Shown one piece after another: positions 32,211 through 39,815 of a DNA stretch of 64,000 nucleotides. A program made the translations under genes and the position numbers. Location of the stretch: the NCBI GenBank assembly GCA_900114805.1, contig FOZN01000002.1, positions 496,001 through 560,000 on the forward strand. Direction: 5' to 3'. Every line of letters begins with the position of its first letter. The stretch's first letter is position 1. Below the pieces are notes generated by a model. It saw only the letters and a list, made by a program, of their open reading frames with translations, had not been told where the DNA came from and searched no databases. Source of the stretch: Agrococcus baldri (lineage in GTDB: Bacteria > Actinomycetota > Actinomycetes > Actinomycetales > Microbacteriaceae).

Positions 32211-32327
32211 TCGACACGCTCAGCGCTCCGCGTGGAGCGGCTCAGGGACCAAACTCGCGCGCGGAGCCGCGCAGGAGCCCACCCCGCTCGCTGAGCCGGT
32301 GCGCGGCGCGGCCGCACACGGTGTCGA
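32211..32327. repeat. REP-like nested palindromic element
   Basis: Nested arms TCGACAC/GTGTCGA (32211-32217, 32321-32327) and GCTCAGCG/CGCTGAGC (32218-32225, 32289-32296) enclose small hairpins such as GCTCC-GCGT-GGAGC. The CTCGACACGCTCAGC text resembles intergenic palindromic repeats that I recall as widespread in Microbacteriaceae; not verified here. Confidence 0.5.
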
Positions 32328-32346
32328 AGCGTCACCCGCGCACACC

Positions 32347-32375
32347 TTGCGCAACGCATCCGTCTGTCTTATTGT
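32347..32375 (+). promoter_or_regulatory. promoter of the GntR-ABC operon
   Basis: TTGCGC (32347-32352), 17 bp, TATTGT (32370-32375). The predicted transcription start falls in the palindrome at 32381-32391. Confidence 0.5.
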
Positions 32376-32380
32376 GTTAC

Positions 32381-32391
32381 GTACTTAGTAC
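32381..32391. promoter_or_regulatory. operator GTACTTAGTAC for the YtrA-type regulator
   Basis: Palindrome GTAC-TTA-GTAC at the transcription start, 20 bp before the regulator gene. Its form fits GntR/YtrA autoregulation. Confidence 0.6.
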
Positions 32392-32410
32392 AGTGAGATA
32401 AGGGGGCGGC

Positions 32411-32824
32411 GTGGACTTCGACAGCACGCAGCCGATCTGGCTCCAGCTGGTCGGCGAGTTCTCGCGGCGCATCGGCGCCGGTGAGTGGCGGCCGGGCGCG
32501 CGCATCCCCGCGGTGCGCGACCTGGCGGCCGAGCTGCAGGTCAACCCGAACACCGTCCAGCGCGCCTTCGGCGAGCTGGAGCGCGATCGGCTGGTGCGCT
32601 CCGAGCGCACGAGCGGCCGCTTCGTCACCGACGACGCGACGCTGATCCGCACCCTCCGGCGGCGCCTCGTCGCCGATGCGGCCGATGCCTACGCCAGGCG
32701 CGCCGCAGGAGTCGGCCTCCCACTTGCCGACGCCCAGGCACTTCTGGCAGAGCGATGGAGCGAGCATGACCACGAAAACCCTGACGAGCACGACACCCAC
32801 GTCAGCCACCGAGCGGAGGGATGA
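32411..32824 (+). CDS. GntR-family regulator, YtrA subfamily
   Basis: 137 aa. Winged helix: PIWLQLVGEFSRRIGAGEWRPGARIPAVRDLAAELQVNPNTVQRAFGELERDRLV, the classic GntR DNA-binding domain. It is followed by only ~60 residues (LIRTLRRRLVADAADAYARRAAGVG), the short C-terminal helix pair of the YtrA group that dimerises without binding a small molecule. It precedes an ABC ATPase and permease, the standard YtrA arrangement, often induced by cell-wall or membrane stress. GTG start with a purine-rich AGGGGG upstream. Confidence 0.92.
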   Translation: MDFDSTQPIWLQLVGEFSRRIGAGEWRPGARIPAVRDLAAELQVNPNTVQRAFGELERDRLVRSERTSGRFVTDDATLIRTLRRRLVADAADAYARRAAGVGLPLADAQALLAERWSEHDHENPDEHDTHVSHRAEG

Positions 32825-32828
32825 CACC

Positions 32829-33524
32829 GTGACACGCGCCATCGACGTCCGCGGCCTGACGAAGACCTACGGACCGCTCCGCGCCATCGACGGGCTCGAC
32901 CTGCAGCTGCCCTACGGGCAGGTCGTGGGCCTGCTGGGCGAGAACGGCTGCGGCAAGACCACCCTGCTGAAGGTGCTGGCGGGCGTGCTCGCCGACTACA
33001 CCGGTGATGTGCGCGTCGCCGGCCACGCACCCGGACCGGAGTCGAAGGCAAGCGTCTCCTTCCTCCCCGACGTCTCGTTCCTGCCCGACGGCGCCAGGGC
33101 GAGCTACTGCATCGGGCTCTACGACGACTGCTTCAGCGACTTCGACGCCGAACGGGCGCGCGATCTGATCGGCTTCTTCGGCCTCGATGCATCGCAGCGG
33201 CTGCGCGAGATGTCGAAGGGCATGCGCGAGAAGGTGCAGATCTCGCTCGCCATGGCGCGCCGCGCCCGCGTGCACTTGCTGGACGAGCCCATCTCCGGCG
33301 TCGATCCGGCAGCTCGCGACGTCATCCTGCAGGGCGTGCTGCGCGCCATCGACGAGGAATCGCTGCTCGTCGTCTCCACCCATCTGATCCACGATCTCGA
33401 GCCCATCCTCGACAGCGCCGTCTTCATGCGCCGCGGACGGGTCGTGCTCGCCGGGCAGGTCGACGACCTGCGCGCCGAGCACGGCATGTCGCTCGACCAG
33501 CTGTTCCGGGAGGTCCACCGATGA
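32829..33524 (+). CDS. ABC transporter ATP-binding protein
   Basis: 231 aa. Walker A GENGCGKTT, Walker B VHLLDEPISGVDP, switch H in VSTHLIHDLEP. The signature motif reads MSKGMREKVQIS, close to the LSxGM form of YtrB/BcrA-type exporters. GTG 32829 has GGAGGG eight bases upstream; an in-frame ATG at 32766 with its own GGAG is an alternative and would add 21 residues overlapping the regulator gene. Partner permease overlaps by 4 bp. Probably exports or protects against an antimicrobial or acts in membrane stress. Confidence 0.92.
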   Translation: MTRAIDVRGLTKTYGPLRAIDGLDLQLPYGQVVGLLGENGCGKTTLLKVLAGVLADYTGDVRVAGHAPGPESKASVSFLPDVSFLPDGARASYCIGLYDDCFSDFDAERARDLIGFFGLDASQRLREMSKGMREKVQISLAMARRARVHLLDEPISGVDPAARDVILQGVLRAIDEESLLVVSTHLIHDLEPILDSAVFMRRGRVVLAGQVDDLRAEHGMSLDQLFREVHR

Positions 33525-34348
33525 CTGCCATCCTCATGAAGCACGAGGCGATCCGCACCCGAGGGTTCCTCCTCGTCATCCTCGGCGCGGCGGTCGCGCT
33601 GGGTGCCGTCGGCTCACTGATGGCCATCACCGGCTGGCCCGTGCTGGCGGTCTTCGGCACCGTGCTCGGGTTCATCGGCGCGTTCGGGCTGGTCCCCGCG
33701 ATGCTGCTCGCCTCGGCGGTCGACTACTGGCGCACGAGCTACGGCCGCGTCGGCTACTTCACGCAGACGCTGCCGGTGCGAGGCTCGCGCATCTTCTGGA
33801 CGAAGTTCGCCTGGGCGTCGCTCATGCTGCTGGTCGGCCTGGTGCTGACCGTCGTGCTCTGGCTGCTCGTCATGGTCGCGAGCGCCCAGAGCCTGTTCGC
33901 CACCACGCCGACGATGCTGCTGGGGCAGGTAGGCGATGTGCTCGCCGCCGCGTACCAGGCCGCGCCGCTGCTGGTCGCGGTCGGAGCACCCGTGATCAGC
34001 ATCGTCATGTACGGGTTCAACCTCGTCATGCTGTTCGCCGCGGCGTCGATCGGCTCGGAGCGCCGGCTGCAGCGGCTCGGATGGGGCGGCCCGGTGCTGG
34101 TGTGGTTCGTGCTCTACGCGATCGTGCAGGTCGTGATGTTCGTGGCGGTGCTCGCGATCCCCTTCGGGCTCGGAGTGGATGCCTCCGGCGAGTTCGGCGT
34201 CGTGCCGGTGGACATGCTGACGGCGATGCTGCAGAACACCTCGGCGAACGTCATGCCGGTGGGATTCCTGCCGGCGATGGCGCTGGCTATCCCGCTGCTG
34301 CTGTGGCGCACGGTGCACTCCTGGAACCGCAGGGTGTCGCTCGCCTGA
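33521..34348 (+). CDS. ABC transporter permease (YtrC/ABC-2 like)
   Basis: 275 aa, about six helices. ILMKHEAIRTRGFLLVILGAAVALG is the first; a short re-entrant segment with FTQTLPVRGSRIFWTKFAW precedes helix 3. ATG overlaps the ATPase stop (ATGA). Forms the membrane part of the regulator-ATPase-permease operon. Substrate unknown. Confidence 0.86.
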   Translation: MTAILMKHEAIRTRGFLLVILGAAVALGAVGSLMAITGWPVLAVFGTVLGFIGAFGLVPAMLLASAVDYWRTSYGRVGYFTQTLPVRGSRIFWTKFAWASLMLLVGLVLTVVLWLLVMVASAQSLFATTPTMLLGQVGDVLAAAYQAAPLLVAVGAPVISIVMYGFNLVMLFAAASIGSERRLQRLGWGGPVLVWFVLYAIVQVVMFVAVLAIPFGLGVDASGEFGVVPVDMLTAMLQNTSANVMPVGFLPAMALAIPLLLWRTVHSWNRRVSLA

Positions 34349-34357
34349 GCTCTGGCG

Positions 34358-34363
34358 TAGCGT
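34358..34363 (+). promoter_or_regulatory. putative -10 (TAGCGT) of leaderless methyltransferase gene
   Basis: TAGCGT, seven bases before ATG 34371. Confidence 0.5.
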
Positions 34364-34370
34364 CCGGGGC

Positions 34371-34988
34371 ATGCGAGAGCTGCCCGTCGCCCCGGACGCA
34401 GCCGACCGCGTGCGCGCCGCCATGCGCGCCGCCGACCGCCGCACGTTCCTGCCCGCGAGCGTGCGGCGGCTCGCCGGCGTCGATCGGCCGGTCGGCATCG
34501 GCTGGGACGCCACCAACTCCCAGCCCTCCACCGTCGCGCGCATGCTCGAGCTGCTCGACGTGCGGGCGGGGCAGCGGGTGCTCGACGTGGGCGCGGGCTC
34601 CGGCTGGACCACCGCGATCCTCGCGGAGCTCGGCGCCGAGGTGGTGGGCGTCGAGCTCGTGCCGCAGCTGGTCGAGCGGGGCAACGCCAACCTCGCCGAC
34701 CACGCGGCCACCCGGCGCTCCTCAGGCCCGCCGACGGGCGGGACCACCGCGCGCATCCGCCCGGCCATCCCAGGCGTGCTCGGCCTGCCCGAGGAGGGGC
34801 CGTGGGACCGCATCCTCGTCTCGGCCGACTTCGGGCGCACACCCGACGCGCTCGTGGCGCAGCTGGCCGAGGGCGGGCGCATGGTGGCGCCGGTCGCCGG
34901 CGCGATGCAGGTGATCGACATGCACGGCGGCGCAGCGCGCAACCGCATCGACGGCACCGGATACGCCTTCGTGCCGCTGCGCGAGTGA
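34371..34988 (+). CDS. PCMT-like methyltransferase (protein-L-isoaspartate O-methyltransferase family)
   Basis: 205 aa. Pre-motif region DRRTFLPASVRRLAGVDRPVGIGWDATNSQPSTVARMLELL, then SAM motif I RVLDVGAGSGWTTAIL and post-I VVGVELVPQLVERG, all in PCMT order. It repairs isoaspartyl residues in the canonical family, but the substrate-binding region is shortened, so another acceptor is possible. Leaderless-type start. Followed by 150 bp without an obvious gene before the next operon. Confidence 0.85.
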   Translation: MRELPVAPDAADRVRAAMRAADRRTFLPASVRRLAGVDRPVGIGWDATNSQPSTVARMLELLDVRAGQRVLDVGAGSGWTTAILAELGAEVVGVELVPQLVERGNANLADHAATRRSSGPPTGGTTARIRPAIPGVLGLPEEGPWDRILVSADFGRTPDALVAQLAEGGRMVAPVAGAMQVIDMHGGAARNRIDGTGYAFVPLRE

Positions 34989-35107
34989 GCGGCCTCACCG
35001 CGGTCCGGTCGAGCCTGCGCTCGAGATGGCGTACACCGTGCGGATCGAGCGCGAAGACGCACCGTGTGCGCCCGCTCGCGAACGGCTCCCGCGCGGGCTC
35101 GCTGTCG

Positions 35108-35113
35108 TAGGGT
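35108..35113 (+). promoter_or_regulatory. putative -10 (TAGGGT) for the M24-M20-MHS operon
   Basis: TAGGGT gives a ~20-nt leader containing GAGGAGG six bases before the ATG at 35139. Confidence 0.45.
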
Positions 35114-35138
35114 GTGCGAACGGATGTGAGGAGGCCGG

Positions 35139-36311
35139 ATGCCCGCGACCGCCGAGGAGTTCGAGGCACGTCTCGCGCGCACCCGCGCGCGGATGATCCG
35201 CAACGGCCTCGACGGCCTCGTGATCGTCGATCCGGCGAACCTGCACTACCTCACCGGCTACGACGCCTGGTCGTTCTACATGCCGCAGCTGCTGTTCGTG
35301 CCGCTGCACGGCGACACCTTCCTCATCATGCGCGAGATGGACGCCGGCGGCGCCCACCGCACCGCCGACACCATGCCCGCCGAGCGCATCCTGGGCTACC
35401 CCGAGTCGCTCGTGCACCAGCGCAACGTGCATCCCTTCGACTGGGCCTGCGAGCAGCTGCGCGCCCGCGGCTTCGGCAAGCGCGGCCGGGTCGGCTACGA
35501 GGGCGAGGCGCACTTCCTGTCAGTGCGCTCGTTCCTGGCGCTGCAGCGCGGCATGCCCGAGTGGCAGCTGGTCGACGCGCACGACCTCGTCAACTGGGTG
35601 CGGCTGGTCAAGAGCCCGTATGAGCTCGACCTCATGCGCGCCGCCGGCAAGGTCGCCTCCGCCGCCATGCGGGCTGGCATCGACGCCGTCGCGGGCGGCG
35701 CGCGGCTCAACGACATCGCCGCCGCCATCCAGTTCGCGCAGGCCACCGGCGTCGAGGGAGCCGAGGGCGACTACCCGGCGATCGTGCCGATGTTGCCGGC
35801 CGGCGAGAGCGCCGACACCCCCCACATGACCTTCAGTTCCCGCCGCCTCGATGCCGGCGAGACCGTCTCGATCGAGCTCGCCGGCGCCCACCGCCGCTAC
35901 CACGCACCGCTCGCGCGCACCCTGTCGCTCGGCCGCCCGGAGCCGCGGTTGCAGCGCATCGCCGAGGTCGCCGCCGAAGGCCTGCAGCTCGTGCTCGACG
36001 GTCTGCGGCCTGGCCGCACGGTGGCCGAGGTGCACGGGCTGTGGCAGTCGCACATCGCCAAGGAGGGCGTCGAGAAGTCCTCACGGCTCGGCTACTCGAT
36101 CGGCATCGGCTACCCGCCCGACTGGGGCGAGCGCACGGTCTCGATCCGCGGCGACGACCAGAACATCATCGAGGCGGGCATGTGCCTGCACGTGATCGCC
36201 GGCATGTGGATGTCGGGGTACGGCTGCGAGATCAGCGAATCGGTGGCGGTCACCGAGGCCGGCGCCGAGGTGCTCACCTCCGCGCCGCGCGAGCTCATCG
36301 TGAAGGAGTGA
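35139..36311 (+). CDS. M24-family hydrolase, ectoine hydrolase (DoeA/EutD)-like
   Basis: 390 aa creatinase-fold protein. The N-terminal domain contains ANLHYLTGYDAWSFYMPQLLFV. In the pita-bread domain the metal Asp positions of true aminopeptidases are replaced (IELAGAHRRYHAPLARTL), as in DoeA/EutD. GIGYPPDWGERTVSIR is a strong DoeA-type block. DoeA opens ectoine or 5-hydroxyectoine to N-acetyl-diaminobutyrate. The next genes encode an M20 deacylase and a ProP-like transporter, which would complete uptake and hydrolysis. The usual DoeB (AstE-like) is absent here; the M20 enzyme may substitute. Creatine-like substrates remain possible. Confidence 0.8.
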   Translation: MPATAEEFEARLARTRARMIRNGLDGLVIVDPANLHYLTGYDAWSFYMPQLLFVPLHGDTFLIMREMDAGGAHRTADTMPAERILGYPESLVHQRNVHPFDWACEQLRARGFGKRGRVGYEGEAHFLSVRSFLALQRGMPEWQLVDAHDLVNWVRLVKSPYELDLMRAAGKVASAAMRAGIDAVAGGARLNDIAAAIQFAQATGVEGAEGDYPAIVPMLPAGESADTPHMTFSSRRLDAGETVSIELAGAHRRYHAPLARTLSLGRPEPRLQRIAEVAAEGLQLVLDGLRPGRTVAEVHGLWQSHIAKEGVEKSSRLGYSIGIGYPPDWGERTVSIRGDDQNIIEAGMCLHVIAGMWMSGYGCEISESVAVTEAGAEVLTSAPRELIVKE

Positions 36312-36313
36312 AA

Positions 36314-37552
36314 GTGACGGATGCACGACAGAGCCCCGCGGCCGCGGACGTCGCGGACGACCTGCGACGGGCGCTCGAGCTCGTCGAGGATGCCACGATC
36401 GTCGCCGACGCCTCCTCGCTCATCCTCGCGGCGAGCGAGAACCCCGGCGGCACCGAGCTGCACACGGTGCGGGTGCTGGAGTCGATCGCCTCGCGCCTGG
36501 GCGGCCGCACCGCGCGCACGACGGTGGCGCCCGATCGCCCCAACCTGTCGATCCGCTTCGGCCCGGATGCGACCGCCCAGCGACCGGCGGTGCTCATGCT
36601 CGGCCACAGCGATGTGGTGCCGGCGGGCGAGGGGTGGACGGCGAACCCCTTCAACCCGCGCGTCGCCGACGGCTGGCTGACCGGCCGCGGCGCCACCGAC
36701 ATGAAGGGCGGCATCGCCGCCGCGCTGCAGGCGATGGGCGCCGTGCACCAGGTGCTGCCCGAGCTGCCGCTCGAGCTGCTCGTCACCGTCGACGAGGAGG
36801 ATCTCGCGACGGGCATCCAGGCCCACATCGCAGAGCCGCCCGGCCACTACCTCGCCTGCATCGTCGCCGAGCCCACCGACCTCGCCGTCGTGATCGCCTG
36901 CCGCGGTGCCGCCAACCTGCTGGTCGAGGTCACCGGCCGCGCCGCGCACGCCGGCCGGCCCGAGGACGGCGCGAGCGCCATCACCACCGCCGCGCGCATC
37001 GCCAGCTGGATCGCCGACGACCACGACCGGATGCGCGCGGGCGCCGGCGGGCTGCTCGGCTCCGCCACCTGGAGCGTCGGACGCATCGAGGGCGGCCACG
37101 GCACCTCCATCGTGCCGGACCGCTGCACGCTGCTGGTCGACCGGCGGCTGATGCCGGACGAGACGGGCGAGCAGGCACTCGCGCAGCTCGAGACCGGCAT
37201 CGCCGGGCTGCCGGGCATCCCCGGCTGCACCGCGCAGGCCAGGCTGCAGATGGAGATGCCCGGGTTCGAGACCGAGCCGACGCATCCGCTTGTCCGAACT
37301 GCCGTGGGAGCGCTCACCGCAGAAGGCGCCGAGGCGCCGGTGGAGGCGTGGACGGCCGCGTGCGAGGGCGGCTTCATCGCGCGCCACCACGGCTGCCCCA
37401 CGATCATCCTCGGCCCCGGCGACATCACCGCGCAGGCCCATCAGCCCGACGAGCGCGTCCGCATCGCCGACCTCGCCACAGCCGCACGCGCGTACACTCG
37501 CATGCTTATACAGCTCCACAGCACCAGCAGCACGACCGGAAGCACGAGCTGA
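36314..37552 (+). CDS. M20-family amidohydrolase/deacylase (ArgE/DapE-like)
   Basis: 412 aa. Metal ligands seen in order: H in LGHSDVVPAG, bridging D in GRGATDMKGG, catalytic EE in VDEED, E in AEPTD and H in AQAHQPDER. The lid domain is RGAANLLVEVTGRAAHAGRPEDG, with the dimerisation His. GTG 36314 is chosen because AAGGAG lies five bases before it. Likely removes an N-acyl group from the product of the upstream M24 hydrolase, for example N-acetyl-diaminobutyrate if the substrate is ectoine (inference). Confidence 0.87.
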   Translation: MTDARQSPAAADVADDLRRALELVEDATIVADASSLILAASENPGGTELHTVRVLESIASRLGGRTARTTVAPDRPNLSIRFGPDATAQRPAVLMLGHSDVVPAGEGWTANPFNPRVADGWLTGRGATDMKGGIAAALQAMGAVHQVLPELPLELLVTVDEEDLATGIQAHIAEPPGHYLACIVAEPTDLAVVIACRGAANLLVEVTGRAAHAGRPEDGASAITTAARIASWIADDHDRMRAGAGGLLGSATWSVGRIEGGHGTSIVPDRCTLLVDRRLMPDETGEQALAQLETGIAGLPGIPGCTAQARLQMEMPGFETEPTHPLVRTAVGALTAEGAEAPVEAWTAACEGGFIARHHGCPTIILGPGDITAQAHQPDERVRIADLATAARAYTRMLIQLHSTSSTTGSTS

Positions 37553-37613
37553 ACGAACCTGAAGCACGATCCTGAAGCACGACCCCCAGGCACCATCCAG
37601 AAGGGACACGGCC

Positions 37614-39101
37614 ATGACCGAGCACGCAGCAGGAGGGGCGCGACCAGCGCACGAGCCGCCCCCCATCACCCGTGAGAACGACCTCTCGTCCATCCAGCGG
37701 AAGACCGTCAAGAAGTCGGTGATGGGCGCGATGGCCGGCAACGCCATCGAATGGTTCGACTACGGCATCTACGGCTACCTCACGGTGCACCTGTCGAACC
37801 AGATCTTCGGCGGCTCCGAGAACTCGGTGCTGTGGGCGCTGTTCGGCTTCGCGATCTCGTTCCTGATCCGCCCCATCGGCGGTGCGGTGCTCGGGCCCCT
37901 CGGCGACCGCATCGGGCGCCAGAAGGTGCTCGTGTTCACCATCCTGCTGATCTCCGTCTCCACCGCCTGCATCGGCATCCTGCCGACCTGGGACATGGTG
38001 GGCTGGCTGTCGCCGGCTCTGCTCTTCCTGCTGCGCATCATCCAGGGCTTCTCGGCCGGCGGCGAGTACGCCGGCGCCGCGGTCTACATGGCTGAGCACG
38101 CGCCCGACGACCGGCGCGGCTTCTGGGGCTCGTTCCTCGAGTTCGGCACCCTGCTGGGCTTCTCGATGGCGGCGATCCTCGTCACCGCGCTCGAGTTCAT
38201 CGTCGGCTCCGACGGCATGGAGGCCGGCTGGTGGCGCCTGCCGTTCCTGCTCACCCTGCCGCTGGGCATCGTCGCGCTGCTGATGCGCAAGAACCTGCAC
38301 GACTCCGACACCTTCAAGGAGGCGCAGGAGACGGACACCCGCACGAGCGCCTGGCAGACGCTGCGCGACCTCGTGACGCAGCAGCCGAAGCAGCTGCTGA
38401 AGATCATGGGCATCACGGTGCTCATCAACACCGGCTTCTACCTGGTGCTGACCTACATGCCCACGTACCTCAACACATCCCTCGACATGGATGCGACGCA
38501 GGCGGGCATGATGCTGGTCGCCGTGCAGCTGATCATGATGGTCGTCATCATTCCGCTGGGCGCGCTCACCGACCGCATCGGCAGGCGACCGGTGCTGCTG
38601 ACCGCTGCGGCCGGGTTCACGCTCTTCTCGATCCCGGCGATCATGCTGCTCGACACCGGCGTGATCGCGCTGCAGATCCTGGGCCTGGCGATCTTCGGCA
38701 TCTTCCTGGTGATGCTGCTGTGCAACATCTCGGCGACGCTGCCCGCGCTGTTCCCGACCACGGTCCGCTACGCGGGCTTCGCGCTGGGCTACAACGTCGC
38801 GACCTCGCTGCTGGGCGGCCCGGCCGGCCTGATCAATGAGGCACTCATCGACAGGACCGGTTCGACGCTGGTGCCGGGCTTCTACATGACGGTCGCCGGC
38901 ATCATCGGCCTGATCGCCATCTGGACCTTCAACGAGACCGCCGGCCGCAGCCTGCGCGGCGACGTCGTGCCGGGCGAGGACGACCTCGACCGGGTCGCGA
39001 TCGGCCAGGACCTGATCGGCAAGGTGCACGACCCGAACAACGAGCTCGAGGCGGTGCAGGCGCGCGCGAACGGCACGGGGCCGAACCGCACGATCGACTG
39101 A
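37614..39101 (+). CDS. MHS-family MFS transporter (ProP-like solute:proton symporter)
   Basis: 495 aa, 12 helices. GNAIEWFDYGIYGYLTVHLSNQIFGG is the MHS N-terminal signature, LGDRIGRQKVLVFTIL is motif A, and LIRPIGGAVLG fits ProP and related symporters. Typical substrates are proline, betaine, ectoine or organic acids. AAGGGA precedes the ATG by eight bases. Last gene of the M24-M20 operon, followed by a strong bidirectional terminator, so it presumably imports that pathway's substrate. Confidence 0.9.
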   Translation: MTEHAAGGARPAHEPPPITRENDLSSIQRKTVKKSVMGAMAGNAIEWFDYGIYGYLTVHLSNQIFGGSENSVLWALFGFAISFLIRPIGGAVLGPLGDRIGRQKVLVFTILLISVSTACIGILPTWDMVGWLSPALLFLLRIIQGFSAGGEYAGAAVYMAEHAPDDRRGFWGSFLEFGTLLGFSMAAILVTALEFIVGSDGMEAGWWRLPFLLTLPLGIVALLMRKNLHDSDTFKEAQETDTRTSAWQTLRDLVTQQPKQLLKIMGITVLINTGFYLVLTYMPTYLNTSLDMDATQAGMMLVAVQLIMMVVIIPLGALTDRIGRRPVLLTAAAGFTLFSIPAIMLLDTGVIALQILGLAIFGIFLVMLLCNISATLPALFPTTVRYAGFALGYNVATSLLGGPAGLINEALIDRTGSTLVPGFYMTVAGIIGLIAIWTFNETAGRSLRGDVVPGEDDLDRVAIGQDLIGKVHDPNNELEAVQARANGTGPNRTID

Positions 39102-39113
39102 CCGGCGCGACAC

Positions 39114-39155
39114 CGACGGATGCCGTCCCGCACCCCCGCGGGACAGCATCCGTCG
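39114..39155. terminator. bidirectional terminator between MHS transporter and response regulator
   Basis: CGACGGATGC-c-GTCCCGC pairs with GCGGGAC-a-GCATCCGTCG: 17 paired bases with one mismatch and a 6-nt loop. It serves both convergent genes. Confidence 0.85.
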
Positions 39156-39194
39156 TCTGCGCCGCGGCCGGGGAGTCGCGCCCGCGAGCGCCCG

Positions 39195-39815
39195 TCAGAG
39201 CAGGCCGCGCTCGCGCGCGACGTGCACGGCGCGCGAGCGGCTGTCGACGTCGAGCTTCGAGAAGATGTGCACGAGGTGGCTCTTGATCGTCGCCTCGGTG
39301 ACGAACAGCGCCTTGCCCATCTCGCGGTTGCCGGCGCCGGTGGCGAGCAGCCGCAGCACGTCGTGCTCGCGCTCGGTGAGCTTCGGCAAGGGGTTCCGGA
39401 TGCCCTGGATCACCCGGGCTGCGATGTCCGGCCCGAGCACGGTGTCACCCCGGGCCGCCCGCCCTATCGCGTCGACGATCGCGGCGGGCGCGACGTCCTT
39501 GAGCAGGTAGCCGGCCGCTCCTGCCTCGATGGCGCCGATGATCTCGGCATCGCGGTCGAAGGTCGTGAGGATGAGCACGGCGGGCGCGGGCTGCAGCGCG
39601 CGCAGCGCGGCGGTCGTGGCGATGCCGTCCATGCCGGCGCCGAGCCGCAGGTCGCACAGCACCACGGCGGGTCGCAGGTGCTCGGCGAGCACGACGGCCT
39701 CCTCACCGGCCGCAGCCTCGCCGACGACGCGGAGACCGGCGGATGCCTCCAGCACGGCGCGCAGGCCGCTGCGGACGACGGGGTGGTCGTCGACGAGCAG
39801 GATGTCGATGGTCAT
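39195..39815 (-). CDS. NarL/FixJ-family response regulator
   Basis: 206 aa. Receiver domain with DD (residues 9-10) and the phosphoacceptor D55 (VVLCDLRLG), T/K pair later. LuxR-type helix-turn-helix LTEREHDVLRLLATGAGNREMGKALFVTEATIKSHLVHIFSKLDVDSR at the C-terminus. Partner of the adjacent histidine kinase, coupled by an ATGA overlap. The likely target is the neighbouring MMPL gene upstream of the kinase. Confidence 0.95.
   Translation of the reverse strand: MTIDILLVDDHPVVRSGLRAVLEASAGLRVVGEAAAGEEAVVLAEHLRPAVVLCDLRLGAGMDGIATTAALRALQPAPAVLILTTFDRDAEIIGAIEAGAAGYLLKDVAPAAIVDAIGRAARGDTVLGPDIAARVIQGIRNPLPKLTEREHDVLRLLATGAGNREMGKALFVTEATIKSHLVHIFSKLDVDSRSRAVHVARERGLL

Noticed and set aside
32211-32327. 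Insertion sequence end
   Set aside because: No transposase frame and no target-site duplication; treated as REP-like palindrome.
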